The notes beneath the pieces were generated by a model. It was not told the origin of the DNA. It saw only the letters and a program-made list of their open reading frames with translations, and searched no databases. From contig NZ_CP060825.1 of the NCBI RefSeq assembly GCF_014489615.1, forward strand, positions 4,660,501 to 4,724,500: a stretch of DNA of 64,000 bases, in the 5' to 3' direction. The position numbers were made by a program, and so were the translations under genes. This DNA comes from Streptomyces genisteinicus. Lineage in GTDB: Bacteria > Actinomycetota > Actinomycetes > Streptomycetales > Streptomycetaceae. Of this stretch, positions 1 to 7,961 are shown piece after piece (the stretch's first letter is position 1; every line of letters begins with the position of its first letter).

Positions 1-2
1 TG

Positions 3-1514
3 CTGAGGGAGGCGGCCTCCTGTCTGGCCGACGTGCACGCGCTGGACATGGTGCACCGGGACGTGAAGCCGTCCAACGTGATGCTGACGCCCGCCGGCGT
101 CACCCTCATCGACTTCGGTGTGGCGCGTGCCGCGGACCAGAGCCAGGTCACCCGGACGGGCATGGTCGTCGGCACCCCGGCGTACATGTCCCCCGAGCAG
201 GCGTCGGGGCAGCGCGGCGCCACCGGTGCCGTGGACGTCTTCGCGCTCGGCTCGGTGCTCGCGTACGCGGCGAGCGGCAGGCCCCCGTTCGGGGACGAGT
301 CCGGGCACGGCGTGCTGTACCGGATCGTGCACGAGGCCCCCGACCTGGACGCGCTGCGCGCGGTCGACCCGGCCCTGGCGGACACCGTCGCCGCCTGCCT
401 GGACAAGGACCCCGAGGGCCGCCCGTCCGCGTCCGAACTGGTGGCCGCCGCCGAACGGCACCTGCCGCCGGGGCCCGTGCCGTGGCCGGCCGCCGTCGAA
501 GCCCCGCTCGCCAGGAGGGCCGCCTTCGCCGGGCGGGTCGTGGACGCGGCGGACCTTCCCGTGCCGCGGGACGCCGTCGTCGAACCCGTCGTCGAACCCG
601 TCGTCGAACCCGGCGACGGCACCGGCACCGGCACCGGCGCCCGGAAGCGGCCGGAGGAACGGAGGCGGCGCCGCAGGGTGCTGGCCGTCGTTATCCCGGT
701 CGTGGTGACGGGCGCCACGCTCTCGTTCCAGCTCCTGCCCTACGCGTTCGACGGGCCGGACAAGGGGGCGCTGCCGCCGGTCTCGTCGTCCCCCGCCGGC
801 GGGGCACCCGACGGAGGGGCCGCCTCCTCGGGGCCGTCGTCGACGGCGACGCCGAGCGCGAGCCGGAGCGCCTCGGCCTCCGCCTCGGCGTCCGCGGGAC
901 CGGACGGAGCCGGCGCGGGGGAGAAGGACGGGGAGAGGGACGGCGGCAAGGGAGCCGGCGGCGCCGGTTCCGGTACTCCCGGAGGGGTGGGTGACGGGGG
1001 CTCGGCGGGCGCGGGGGCGTCCGGGGGCTCGGGAGGGTCGGGCGGCGGCACGGCACCGTCCGGGGCAGCGGCCTCCGGCGGCAGCGCCTCGGGCGGCTCC
1101 TCCCCCGGGGGCGCGGGTGACGGGGGCGGCGGCGGGGGCGCGCCGGCCCCGTCGGCCTTCATGCTGAAGAACGGCGAGAACGGGAAGTGCGTCACCCACG
1201 GCGCGGGCAGCAGCCCCCATGACGGCGCGTGCTCGGGCACGAGCGCCACCTGGTCGTTCCGGACCGTCTCCGGCGGGACCTTCCGCATCGTCAACGGCCG
1301 CGACGGCGACTGCATGGACGCGAACACCCTCGGGCACCAGGTCCTCTCCTTCGCCTGCGGAAGCGGCACCGACCACCAGTGGCAGTCGGGGGCGAACGGT
1401 TCGATCCGGAGCGTGCGCACCGGCGGCTGTCTCGACCTCAGCGGGCTCAGCGGCACCAATGTCGTCACCGAGACCTGCGACGGCTCCGCCTCGCAGCGCT
1501 GGACGGCAGTCTGA
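3..1514 (+). CDS. Ser/Thr protein kinase, 5'-truncated by window edge, with extracellular ricin-type lectin domain
   Basis: The frame is open to the left edge, so only the C-terminal part of the kinase is present. Visible kinase motifs are HRDVKPSN (codons from 54), DFG (from 111) and GTPAYMSPEQ, the activation segment of Hanks-type kinases. The N-terminal lobe with the glycine loop and catalytic lysine lies upstream. A basic stretch (ARKRPEERRRRRR) precedes a single hydrophobic helix around 676-740, giving a cytoplasmic kinase anchored by one pass. A long Ser/Gly/Ala/Pro linker follows. The last ~120 residues (from about 1150) form a ricin-B-like beta-trefoil with paired cysteines and a terminal QRW. 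The inferred role is a receptor kinase sensing a cell-wall or environmental glycan. The ligand and substrates are not visible. Confidence 0.9.
   Translation: MREAASCLADVHALDMVHRDVKPSNVMLTPAGVTLIDFGVARAADQSQVTRTGMVVGTPAYMSPEQASGQRGATGAVDVFALGSVLAYAASGRPPFGDESGHGVLYRIVHEAPDLDALRAVDPALADTVAACLDKDPEGRPSASELVAAAERHLPPGPVPWPAAVEAPLARRAAFAGRVVDAADLPVPRDAVVEPVVEPVVEPGDGTGTGTGARKRPEERRRRRRVLAVVIPVVVTGATLSFQLLPYAFDGPDKGALPPVSSSPAGGAPDGGAASSGPSSTATPSASRSASASASASAGPDGAGAGEKDGERDGGKGAGGAGSGTPGGVGDGGSAGAGASGGSGGSGGGTAPSGAAASGGSASGGSSPGGAGDGGGGGGAPAPSAFMLKNGENGKCVTHGAGSSPHDGACSGTSATWSFRTVSGGTFRIVNGRDGDCMDANTLGHQVLSFACGSGTDHQWQSGANGSIRSVRTGGCLDLSGLSGTNVVTETCDGSASQRWTAV
576..611 (+). repeat. 12-bp unit in triplicate, encodes VVEP x3
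   Basis: GTCGTCGAACCC occurs three times head to tail within the kinase juxtamembrane linker, giving VVEPVVEPVVEP. It is an in-frame microsatellite-like expansion that can change length without disrupting the gene. Confidence 0.9.
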
Positions 1515-1588
1515 CGGGGGCGGACGGGGTCCGACGGGGTCCGGCGCCGGTCCGGAGGCAGCGGCCGCCCGCGCCCGCGACCGCCCGG

Positions 1589-1631
1589 CACCCCGCCCGG
1601 CGGCCGCCCGCCCCGGCCGCCGGGCGGGGTG
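1589..1631 (+). terminator. Kinase gene terminator hairpin
   Basis: A perfect 17-bp inverted repeat (1589-1605 and 1615-1631) with a 9-base loop lies 75 bp after the kinase stop codon. It is very GC-rich and has no T-tract, as is usual for Streptomyces. Confidence 0.7.
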
Positions 1632-1955
1632 TCACCGCATGTTCACCCGGTGAGCATCCGCGCTCCGGCATGGCCGAAGCCGTTCGAGGGAATACAGCCA
1701 CCAGGTCGACGTCCGATCCACGGACGTCGTATCTCAGCGAGCGGCCGACACCGCTCGCCCGGGAGGCCCTTTGCACACGAAGGACTGCGGATCCGGCCCG
1801 TACGGCCAGGTCGCGGACCACGCGAAGGGCCGGCGTTCGGCCCGTGCATCGGGCCCGAACCCGGCCCGTCCTCCGCTCCGGCGGATGGACTCCTGGTCCG
1901 CGTCGCCGTCTCACGGCGCCGCGCCCCGACCTCGTCCGAGGGGGTACGTCCTTCC
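1632..1955. other. Intergenic region before phoH
   Basis: About 320 bp without a supportable gene. It holds the presumed phoH promoter and, just before the start, GAGGGGG (1938-1944) as ribosome binding site. Nothing else is recognised. Confidence 0.5.
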
Positions 1956-3278
1956 GTGGTGAACAGCACTAAGCGCCGCATGCCCGACCGGCGCACCTAC
2001 GTTCTCGACACCAGCGTCCTGCTGGCCGATCCGCACGCCATGAGCCGCTTCGACGAGCACGAGGTCGTGCTCCCGATCGTGGTGATCACGGAGCTGGAGG
2101 CCAAGAGACACCATCCGGAGCTGGGGTACTTCGCCCGGCAGGCACTGCGCCTGCTGGACGACTTCCGCATCCGGTTCGGCCGTCTCGACGCGCCCCTGCC
2201 GATCGGGGATCTCGGCGGCACCCTGCGCGTCGAGCTGAACCACTCCGATCCCGGCGTGCTTCCCGCGGGGTTCCGGCTCGGTGACAACGACTCACGGATC
2301 CTCGCCGTGGCGCGCAACCTCCAGGCCGAGGGGTACGACGTCACGGTCGTCTCCAAGGACCTGCCGCTGCGCATCAAGGCGTCGTCGGTGGGCCTGCTGG
2401 CCGAGGAGTACCGCGCGGAACTGGCCATCACCGACGCCGGCTGGACGGGCATGTCCGAGGTGGCGCTCTCCGCCGAACAGGTGGACCTGCTCTACGGCGA
2501 GGAGACGCTGTACGTGCCCGAGGCGGCCGAGCTGCCCGTGCACACCGGCCTGGTGATCCAGTCCGAGCGCGGCAAGGCGCTGGGACGGGTGACGGCCGAG
2601 GGCAACGTGCGCCTGGTGCGGGGCGACCGGGAGGCGTTCGGGATCCACGGCCGCAGCGCCGAGCAGCGGATCGCCCTCGACCTCCTGCTCGACCAGGAGG
2701 TGGGGATCGTCTCCCTCGGCGGCCGGGCCGGCACCGGCAAGTCGGCGCTGGCGCTCTGCGCGGGCCTGGAGGCGGTGCTGGAGCGACGCCAGCACCAGAA
2801 GGTGATGGTCTTCCGGCCGCTGTACGCGGTGGGCGGCCAGGAGCTCGGCTATCTGCCGGGCACCGAGGCCGAGAAGATGAGCCCCTGGGCGCAGGCGGTC
2901 TTCGACACGCTGTCGGCCGTCGCCGGCCGCGAGGTGATCGAGGAGGTGCTCGGGCGCGGCATGCTGGAGGTCCTGCCGCTCACCCACATCCGGGGCCGCT
3001 CGCTGCACGACGCCTTCGTCATCGTCGACGAGGCGCAGTCGCTGGAACGGAACGTCCTGCTGACCGTTCTGTCCCGGGTCGGGGCGAATTCCCGGGTCGT
3101 CCTCACCCACGACGTGGCACAGCGGGACAATCTGCGCGTCGGCCGGTACGACGGAGTCGTCGCGGTGGTCGAGAAACTGAAGGGGCATCCGCTCTTCGCG
3201 CACGTCACGCTCACCCGTTCGGAGCGCTCGCAGATCGCCGCACTGGTGACCGAAATGCTGGAGGACGGACACATTTAG
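1956..3278 (+). CDS. PIN-PhoH fusion protein (PhoH2-type RNase/ATPase)
   Basis: A 440-residue protein combining an N-terminal PIN nuclease domain (YVLDTSVLLADP, then a conserved Glu and the GDNDSRIL acidic motif) with a C-terminal PhoH ATPase. The ATPase has Walker A GGRAGTGKSALAL and Walker B AFVIVDEAQ. In mycobacteria this architecture has sequence-specific RNA helicase plus RNase activity; the same is inferred here. The frame is open much further upstream. GTG 1956 was chosen because GAGGGGG lies 11 bases before it; GTG 1959 and ATG 1980 are alternatives. It is monocistronic with its own terminator, and length and sequence match the highly conserved Streptomyces form. Confidence 0.93.
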   Translation: MVNSTKRRMPDRRTYVLDTSVLLADPHAMSRFDEHEVVLPIVVITELEAKRHHPELGYFARQALRLLDDFRIRFGRLDAPLPIGDLGGTLRVELNHSDPGVLPAGFRLGDNDSRILAVARNLQAEGYDVTVVSKDLPLRIKASSVGLLAEEYRAELAITDAGWTGMSEVALSAEQVDLLYGEETLYVPEAAELPVHTGLVIQSERGKALGRVTAEGNVRLVRGDREAFGIHGRSAEQRIALDLLLDQEVGIVSLGGRAGTGKSALALCAGLEAVLERRQHQKVMVFRPLYAVGGQELGYLPGTEAEKMSPWAQAVFDTLSAVAGREVIEEVLGRGMLEVLPLTHIRGRSLHDAFVIVDEAQSLERNVLLTVLSRVGANSRVVLTHDVAQRDNLRVGRYDGVVAVVEKLKGHPLFAHVTLTRSERSQIAALVTEMLEDGHI

Positions 3279-3336
3279 ACGGACAAGTCCCCAGGTGGGA
3301 GACGGGGACTGTTCCGGCAAACAGGACAGACGAGTT

Positions 3337-3378
3337 GACGCCGCCCGGCAGAGCGCAGAAGCGTAGCCGGGCGGCGTC
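3337..3378 (+). terminator. phoH terminator hairpin
   Basis: A perfect 13-bp stem (GACGCCGCCCGGC at 3337-3349 with its complement at 3366-3378) and 16-base loop, starting 58 bp after the phoH stop. Confidence 0.65.
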
Positions 3379-3710
3379 GCGCTGGGTGCCGTTTCCTTCA
3401 AAACCCGTGCCGCAAACCGGGTGTGAGCTTTCCCACGCAGCGGATAATTGCCTTGCGGCGTCGGCGTCGGGCAGAGTCTTGCTTCCGTCAGGCCCCGCAT
3501 GCGGCACACCCGTACCGGAAACGGTGCACAGCAACAGACACAACTCAAGACTTGCCGCCGCATGCCGCCCGCGAGCACAATGCGGCAACTCCTCAACGGA
3601 GTTGCCCACCGGGCCCGCGCCTCCAGTGACCCGTGCAGTAGGAGGCCAGCGCCAGGGGCACGATTGCGCCCGCGAGGTCACCTGTGCGGGCGTTGCTGGA
3701 AGGAAACCGT
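3379..3710 (+). promoter_or_regulatory. Long structured leader upstream of the transglycosylase gene
   Basis: GATAAT at 3443-3448 is a good -10 candidate, which would leave a leader of about 255 nt. The leader contains a 6-bp stem capped by GAAA (3512-3527) and a perfect 9-bp stem, GGCAACTCC / GGAGTTGCC with loop TCAAC (3584-3606). GGAAGG at 3698-3703 is the ribosome binding site. Muralytic-enzyme genes in Streptomyces are often riboswitch-controlled, but no conserved ydaO (c-di-AMP) core could be recognised here. The element is therefore called only as a structured leader. Confidence 0.4.
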
Positions 3711-4400
3711 GTGAGCCGGATCTCGGTCCGGGGATTCGCTGTCGCCTCGGCGACTGCGGTCACCACCGTCGGCGCCGTCGTCGGCGTCGCGTCGGGCAAC
3801 ACGCCGCCTGCGGGGGACAACCTCGAAGCCGCGGCGGCCGACACGACGCTCCTCGCGGACATCCCCCTGGGCGAGCAGGCCCAGGTGCAGGTCTCGTCCC
3901 TCTCGCAGCAGGCGGACGCCCAGGCGGCCGCTGCCGACGCGACGGCGAAGAAGTCCGCCGAGGAGTCGGCCCGCCTGGCGGCCGCGAAGACCGCGGAGGC
4001 CAAGAAGGCCGCCGCCGTCGAGAAGGCGGAGCGCGAGCGCGAGGAGAAGGAGCGGGCCAACCGCGACGCGGTGCGCTCCGCGTCCAGCTTCGCGGCCCAG
4101 GCTTCCTACACCGTCGCCGAGGTCAAGGCCATGGCGCGCCAGATGGTGCCGGCCGACCAGTTCCAGTGCTTCAGCAACATCGTGAACCACGAGTCCACCT
4201 GGAACTACCGGGCGCAGAACCCGTCTTCGGGCGCGTACGGTCTCGTGCAGGCGCTGCCGGGCTCCAAGATGGCCTCGGCCGGCGCCGACTGGCAGACCAA
4301 CCCGGCCACCCAGATCAAGTGGGGCCTCAACTACATGGACAGCCGCTACGGCAGCCCCTGCGGCGCCTGGTCCTTCTGGCAGGCCAACCACTGGTACTAG
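3711..4400 (+). CDS. Secreted lytic transglycosylase-like protein (SLT fold)
   Basis: 229 residues. GTG 3711 follows GGAAGG by 7 bases and gives VSRISVRGFAVASATAVTTVG, an export-signal-like N-terminus. A long Ala/Lys/Glu-rich helical region (residues ~55-130) resembles a coiled-coil spacer. The C-terminal ~90 residues carry the goose-lysozyme/SLT pattern: FQCFSNIVNHESTWNYRAQNPSSGAYGLVQALP, with the catalytic Glu in NHEST, and a closing Cys pair (C in FQCF and in SPCGAW). It probably cleaves peptidoglycan glycan strands outside the membrane during growth or spore germination. It is monocistronic between two strong hairpins. Confidence 0.88.
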   Translation: MSRISVRGFAVASATAVTTVGAVVGVASGNTPPAGDNLEAAAADTTLLADIPLGEQAQVQVSSLSQQADAQAAAADATAKKSAEESARLAAAKTAEAKKAAAVEKAEREREEKERANRDAVRSASSFAAQASYTVAEVKAMARQMVPADQFQCFSNIVNHESTWNYRAQNPSSGAYGLVQALPGSKMASAGADWQTNPATQIKWGLNYMDSRYGSPCGAWSFWQANHWY

Positions 4401-4429
4401 AACCGGTATCCGGCTCTCGTCCGACGTCG

Positions 4430-4464
4430 CCGAGCCCCCCACCCTCCTCGGGTGGGGGGCTCGG
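4430..4464 (+). terminator. Perfect 15-bp terminator hairpin
   Basis: CCGAGCCCCCCACCC (4430-4444), loop TCCTC, then the exact complement (4450-4464), 30 bp after the transglycosylase stop. Confidence 0.85.
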
Positions 4465-4567
4465 CGCGTGTATGCGTGTACCGTCGAGGGCCGGTTGTTC
4501 CCAGCGGGGGCGCCGCCCGCGCCCTAGAGGGGCGCAGGGGCAGAGCGGTGGGAAAAAGGGGAGCGTC

Positions 4568-5905
4568 ATGTCGAAGGTTCCAGGATGGCTCGGGCGCGTG
4601 GGCGCCGGGCTGACCCGGATGGGAGAACAGCTGGACGAACGGCGCAAGGAGGCCGCGGCCGGCGAGGCGCTGCCCGGTGAGAGTCCGGCCGCGGAGAGCG
4701 TGCCGCCGCCGCCGGACTACGCTCCCGCGATCGCAGCCAAGCCCGACCCGGTCGCCGCGATCCCGTGGGGCATCCGGGTCGCCGCCGAGGCCGGCTGGCG
4801 GCTCCTCGTCCTCGCGGGCACGCTCTGGGTGCTGATGCGGGTCATCAGCGCCGTGCAGCTGGTGGTGCTGGCGTTCGTCGCCGCGCTGCTCGTCACCGCG
4901 ATGCTCCAGCCCACCGTCGCCCGGCTGCGCCGGTTCGGGCTGCCGCGCGGGCTCGCCACCGCCGTGACGGCGATCCTGGGCTTCGTGATCATGGGGCTCG
5001 TCGGCTGGTTCGTCGTGTGGCAGGTCATGGAGAACCTCGACAACCTCTCGGACCGGGTCCGCGACGGCATCGAGGAGCTCAAGCGCTGGCTGCTGGACAG
5101 CCCGTTCCATGTGACCGAGAGTCAGATCAACGACATCGCCGAGAACCTGAGCGAGACCATCGGCACCAACACCGAGGAGATCACCTCCGCCGGCCTCCAG
5201 GGCGTCACGGTGATGGTCGAGGTCCTCACCGGCATACTGCTGGCGATGTTCTCGACGCTCTTCCTGCTGCACGACGGGAAGCGCATCTGGCAGTGGACGC
5301 TCAGGCTGGTCCCCGCGCAGGCGCGGGACGGCGTGGCGGGCGCCGGTCCGCGCGCCTGGCGCACGCTGACGGCCTATGTGCGCGGCACCGTGCTCGTCGC
5401 CCTCATCGACGCGATCTTCATCGGCCTCGGCATCTGGTTCCTCGACGTGCCGATGGCCGTGCCGCTGGCGGTGTTCATCTTCCTCTTCGCCTTCATCCCG
5501 CTGGTCGGCGCGGTGATCTCGGGAGCGCTCGCCGTCGTCGTCGGCCTGGTCACCCAGGGCGTGTTCACGGCCCTGATGGTGCTGATCGTCGTCCTCGCGG
5601 TGCAGCAGATCGAGGGCCATGTGCTCCAGCCGTTCATCCTCGGCCGCGCGGTGCGGGTGCACCCGCTCGCGGTCGTGCTCTCCGTCGCCGCCGGCGGGCT
5701 CATCGCCGGTATCGGGGGAGCGGTGGTCGCGGTGCCGCTGGTGGCCGTCACCAACACCGTCGTCGGCTATCTGCGGGCCTACAGTCAGGAGCAGGCGCTG
5801 CGCCGGCTCCCGGAGCCCCACGGCGCGACCGCGCTCGACACCGCCCCCGTGCCGCCGCCCGCGGCGTCCGCGGGAACGGAGCCGGAGCCGGAGGCGGCGC
5901 CGTGA
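4568..5905 (+). CDS. AI-2E family transporter (PerM/YdiK-type membrane protein)
   Basis: 445 residues from ATG 4568, preceded by AAAAAGGGGAGCG. An N-terminal cytoplasmic segment of ~85 residues rich in Pro and Glu precedes paired hydrophobic helices (WRLLVLAGTLWVLMRVI onwards). A soluble middle region (NLDNLSDRVRDGIEELKRWL to NTEEITSAG) follows, then a block of about five more helices (LLAMFSTLFLL to IAGIGGAVVAVPLVAV). This is the AI-2E/UPF0118 layout. Family members export small molecules or ions; the substrate here is unknown. The stop overlaps the next start (GTGA), so the downstream gene is translationally coupled. Confidence 0.88.
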   Translation: MSKVPGWLGRVGAGLTRMGEQLDERRKEAAAGEALPGESPAAESVPPPPDYAPAIAAKPDPVAAIPWGIRVAAEAGWRLLVLAGTLWVLMRVISAVQLVVLAFVAALLVTAMLQPTVARLRRFGLPRGLATAVTAILGFVIMGLVGWFVVWQVMENLDNLSDRVRDGIEELKRWLLDSPFHVTESQINDIAENLSETIGTNTEEITSAGLQGVTVMVEVLTGILLAMFSTLFLLHDGKRIWQWTLRLVPAQARDGVAGAGPRAWRTLTAYVRGTVLVALIDAIFIGLGIWFLDVPMAVPLAVFIFLFAFIPLVGAVISGALAVVVGLVTQGVFTALMVLIVVLAVQQIEGHVLQPFILGRAVRVHPLAVVLSVAAGGLIAGIGGAVVAVPLVAVTNTVVGYLRAYSQEQALRRLPEPHGATALDTAPVPPPAASAGTEPEPEAAP

Positions 5906-6651
5906 TCTCCGAGCCGGAACTGGTGGGCGGCGACCCGTTCGACGCGCCCGGCAGCGGCCGCACCGTGGCCGTCCCGCCACCGCCGGACGCCGTCGGCGGC
6001 GGCCCGGACCCCGAGGCCGCGCCCCGGCCGGCGAGGCCCTGGCTCTGGGCGGCCGGCGGGGCGGCCGTCGCGTCCGTGCTGTGGGCCGGCGGGCTGTACG
6101 GGTACTCGGCGCTGGGCCCGGACCTCGGCGGCTACCGGGCGACGGAGAACCTGTGCGCCGAGGCGGAACTGAAGGGCGCCTCCGCCGCGCTGGGCCGTCC
6201 CCGCGAGGACGAGCGGTCCCACCAGGAGAGCAGTCACGAGTCCCTGGACTACGCGTACTGCTCCGTCTACCTGGAGCCCATCGGGTACGAGCCGGACACC
6301 GACGAGGAGGGCGACGAGATCTGGTCCCTGCCGAACGTCGACATCACCTACACCCTCCACCGGAAGACCGACCCGGGGCCGGAGTTCGACGGGGTGGTCA
6401 TGTCGCGCAACGAGGGGCTGGAGAGCGTCCACGAGCCCCGGCGGCTGTCCGGGCTGGGCGAGCGGGCCTACGTGTTCGAGCAGATGGGTGACGGCGCCGT
6501 CATCGAAGTGCTCGACGGCCAGGCCACGTTCTCGCTCTGGTGGTCGGGCGGGACGGACCCCGACACCGGCGAGCAGATCGGCTCGGAGTCCGACATCGAG
6601 CCGCTGCTGATGGAGGACCTCAAGGAGCTGATGCGGCGGCTCCGGAGCTGA
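5902..6651 (+). CDS. Membrane-anchored hypothetical protein
   Basis: 249 residues. GTG 5902 overlaps the preceding stop codon by four bases. A Pro-rich cytoplasmic N-terminus (~45 residues) leads into one hydrophobic helix (PWLWAAGGAAVASVLWAGGLYGY). An acidic extracellular domain follows, with two cysteines (ENLCAEAEL and YAYCSVYLEP) that could form a disulfide. No family is recognised. Coupling to the AI-2E permease suggests a partner or accessory subunit at the membrane. Confidence 0.75.
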   Translation: MISEPELVGGDPFDAPGSGRTVAVPPPPDAVGGGPDPEAAPRPARPWLWAAGGAAVASVLWAGGLYGYSALGPDLGGYRATENLCAEAELKGASAALGRPREDERSHQESSHESLDYAYCSVYLEPIGYEPDTDEEGDEIWSLPNVDITYTLHRKTDPGPEFDGVVMSRNEGLESVHEPRRLSGLGERAYVFEQMGDGAVIEVLDGQATFSLWWSGGTDPDTGEQIGSESDIEPLLMEDLKELMRRLRS

Positions 6652-6673
6652 TCCGCGGGGAACGCGTGCACGC

Positions 6674-6718
6674 ACGACGGGCCCCGCCCCGGCCTGTCGG
6701 CCGGGCGGGGCCCGTCGT
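6674..6718. terminator. Bidirectional terminator between convergent genes
   Basis: A GC-rich inverted repeat of about 16-20 bp per arm (ACGACGGGCCCCGCCC at the left), between the stop at 6651 and the ahpD stop at 6738 on the other strand. Confidence 0.8.
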
Positions 6719-6737
6719 ACGCGCGCGGGGCGGACGG

Positions 6738-7271
6738 CTACTCGGCCATCACGGCTTCCGCGTCCAGCGTCGTGCCCACGGCCTGGATCACCGCGGCGAT
6801 CTTGAACGCCTCCTGGATCGTCTCGCGGTCCACGCCGGCCTTGCGGAGCACCTGCTCGTGCGAGTCGAGGCACTGGCCGCAGCCGTTGATCGCGGAGACG
6901 GCGAGCGACCACAGCTCGAAGTCGACCTTCTCGACGCCCGGGTTGCCGATCACGTTCATCCGCAGACCAGCGCGGAGCGTGCCGTACTCGGGGTCGGACA
7001 GCAGGTGCCGGGTCCGGTAGAAGACGTTGTTCATCGCCATGACCGCGGCGGCGGACTTGGCGGCGGTGTACGCCTCCGGCTTGAGGTTCGCCTTCGCCTC
7101 CGGCTCCAGCTCGCGCAGCACCTTCGGCGAGCGCGAGGCGATCGCGCAGGCCAGCACGGTGCCCCACAGCTGCTGCTGCGGCAGGTCGCTGTTGCCGATG
7201 ACCGAACCGAGGTTCAGCCGCAGGTCCTTCGCGTAGTCCGGTACGGCGGCCTTGAGTTCGTCGAGGGCCAT
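6738..7271 (-). CDS. ahpD: Alkylhydroperoxidase AhpD
   Basis: 177 residues, the usual family length. The active-site motif is EKVDFELWSLAVSAINGCGQCLDSHE: redox cysteines C131 and C134 with H138 and upstream Glu residues, as in mycobacterial AhpD. In M. tuberculosis AhpD reduces AhpC through a lipoylated adaptor and also has peroxidase activity of its own. It lies three bases downstream of ahpC, so the two are one operon controlled from the ahpC-oxyR intergenic region. Confidence 0.95.
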   Translation of the reverse strand: MALDELKAAVPDYAKDLRLNLGSVIGNSDLPQQQLWGTVLACAIASRSPKVLRELEPEAKANLKPEAYTAAKSAAAVMAMNNVFYRTRHLLSDPEYGTLRAGLRMNVIGNPGVEKVDFELWSLAVSAINGCGQCLDSHEQVLRKAGVDRETIQEAFKIAAVIQAVGTTLDAEAVMAE

Positions 7272-7274
7272 GGG

Positions 7275-7829
7275 TCACTCACCGGCCAGCAGCGCGACCG
7301 GGTCCAGGGTGTTCTCGCCCTTGTTCCAGTTGCAGGGGCACAGCTCGTCGGTCTGCAGGGCGTCGAGGACCCGCAGGACCTCCTTGGGGTTACGGCCCAC
7401 GGAACCGGCGGTCACCATCGTGAACTGGATCTCGTTGTTCGGGTCGACGATGAAGACGGCGCGCTGCGCGAAGCCGTCCTCGCCCTCGATGCCGAGGTCG
7501 CGCATCAGCTCGTGCTTGGAGTCGGCCATCATCGGGAAGGGCAGGTCACGCAGGTCGGCGTGGTCCTTGCGCCAGGCGTGGTGGACGAACTCGGAGTCGC
7601 CGGAGAAGCCCAGGATCTGCGCGTCGCGGTCGGCGAACTCGTCGTTCAGCTTGCCGAACGCGGCGATCTCGGTCGGGCAGACGAAGGTGAAGTCCTTGGG
7701 CCACGCGAAGACGACCTTCCACTTGCCCTCGTAGGACTTGTGGTCGATGGTCTCGAACTCCTTGCCGGTCTCCAGCGAGACGCAGGCGGTGAGCTCGAAG
7801 GTGGGGAACTTGTCACCGACAGTGAGCAC
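7275..7829 (-). CDS. ahpC: Alkyl hydroperoxide reductase AhpC (2-Cys peroxiredoxin)
   Basis: 184 residues from GTG 7829, which is preceded by AAGGAGAG. The frame extends 37 codons further to 7940, but that part is rich in Cys and His, lacks homology to AhpC and crosses the promoter. Peroxidatic Cys51 sits in FTFVCPTE and resolving Cys in DELCPCNW (164/166). It reduces H2O2, organic peroxides and peroxynitrite in the cytoplasm, recycled by AhpD. It is divergent from oxyR, the expected activator. Confidence 0.95.
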   Translation of the reverse strand: MLTVGDKFPTFELTACVSLETGKEFETIDHKSYEGKWKVVFAWPKDFTFVCPTEIAAFGKLNDEFADRDAQILGFSGDSEFVHHAWRKDHADLRDLPFPMMADSKHELMRDLGIEGEDGFAQRAVFIVDPNNEIQFTMVTAGSVGRNPKEVLRVLDALQTDELCPCNWNKGENTLDPVALLAGE

Positions 7830-7961
7830 GCGCTCTCCTTGCATACAGGAAGGTCCCTTTTGAGGTCTTCCATGCGGGTTGGACGGATCTTGATAGTGGC
7901 ACAGAGTGCATTGATCGCGGAAATAGCTAGACTCGGTCATCGCGATCGGAGGTGGTTATCA
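7830..7961. promoter_or_regulatory. ahpC-oxyR divergent control region
   Basis: 132 bp shared by the two start sites. It is visibly less GC-rich than its surroundings and contains ATAG-type half-sites (GATAGTGGCACAG near 7891 and AAATAGCTAG near 7920) resembling the OxyR ATAGnT half-site. Dual control of ahpCD and oxyR from this region is established in S. coelicolor; the exact operator here is inferred. Confidence 0.55.

Noticed and set aside
3379..3710. c-di-AMP (ydaO) riboswitch
   Set aside because: Only fragments such as CCGTCAG resemble the motif; the conserved GGGGAACC, GGGTGAATC and CAGCTAACC segments are not found in the expected order.
7830..7940. 37-codon N-terminal extension of AhpC
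   Set aside because: It lacks family homology, crosses the oxyR promoter region, and GTG 7829 has a strong ribosome binding site.
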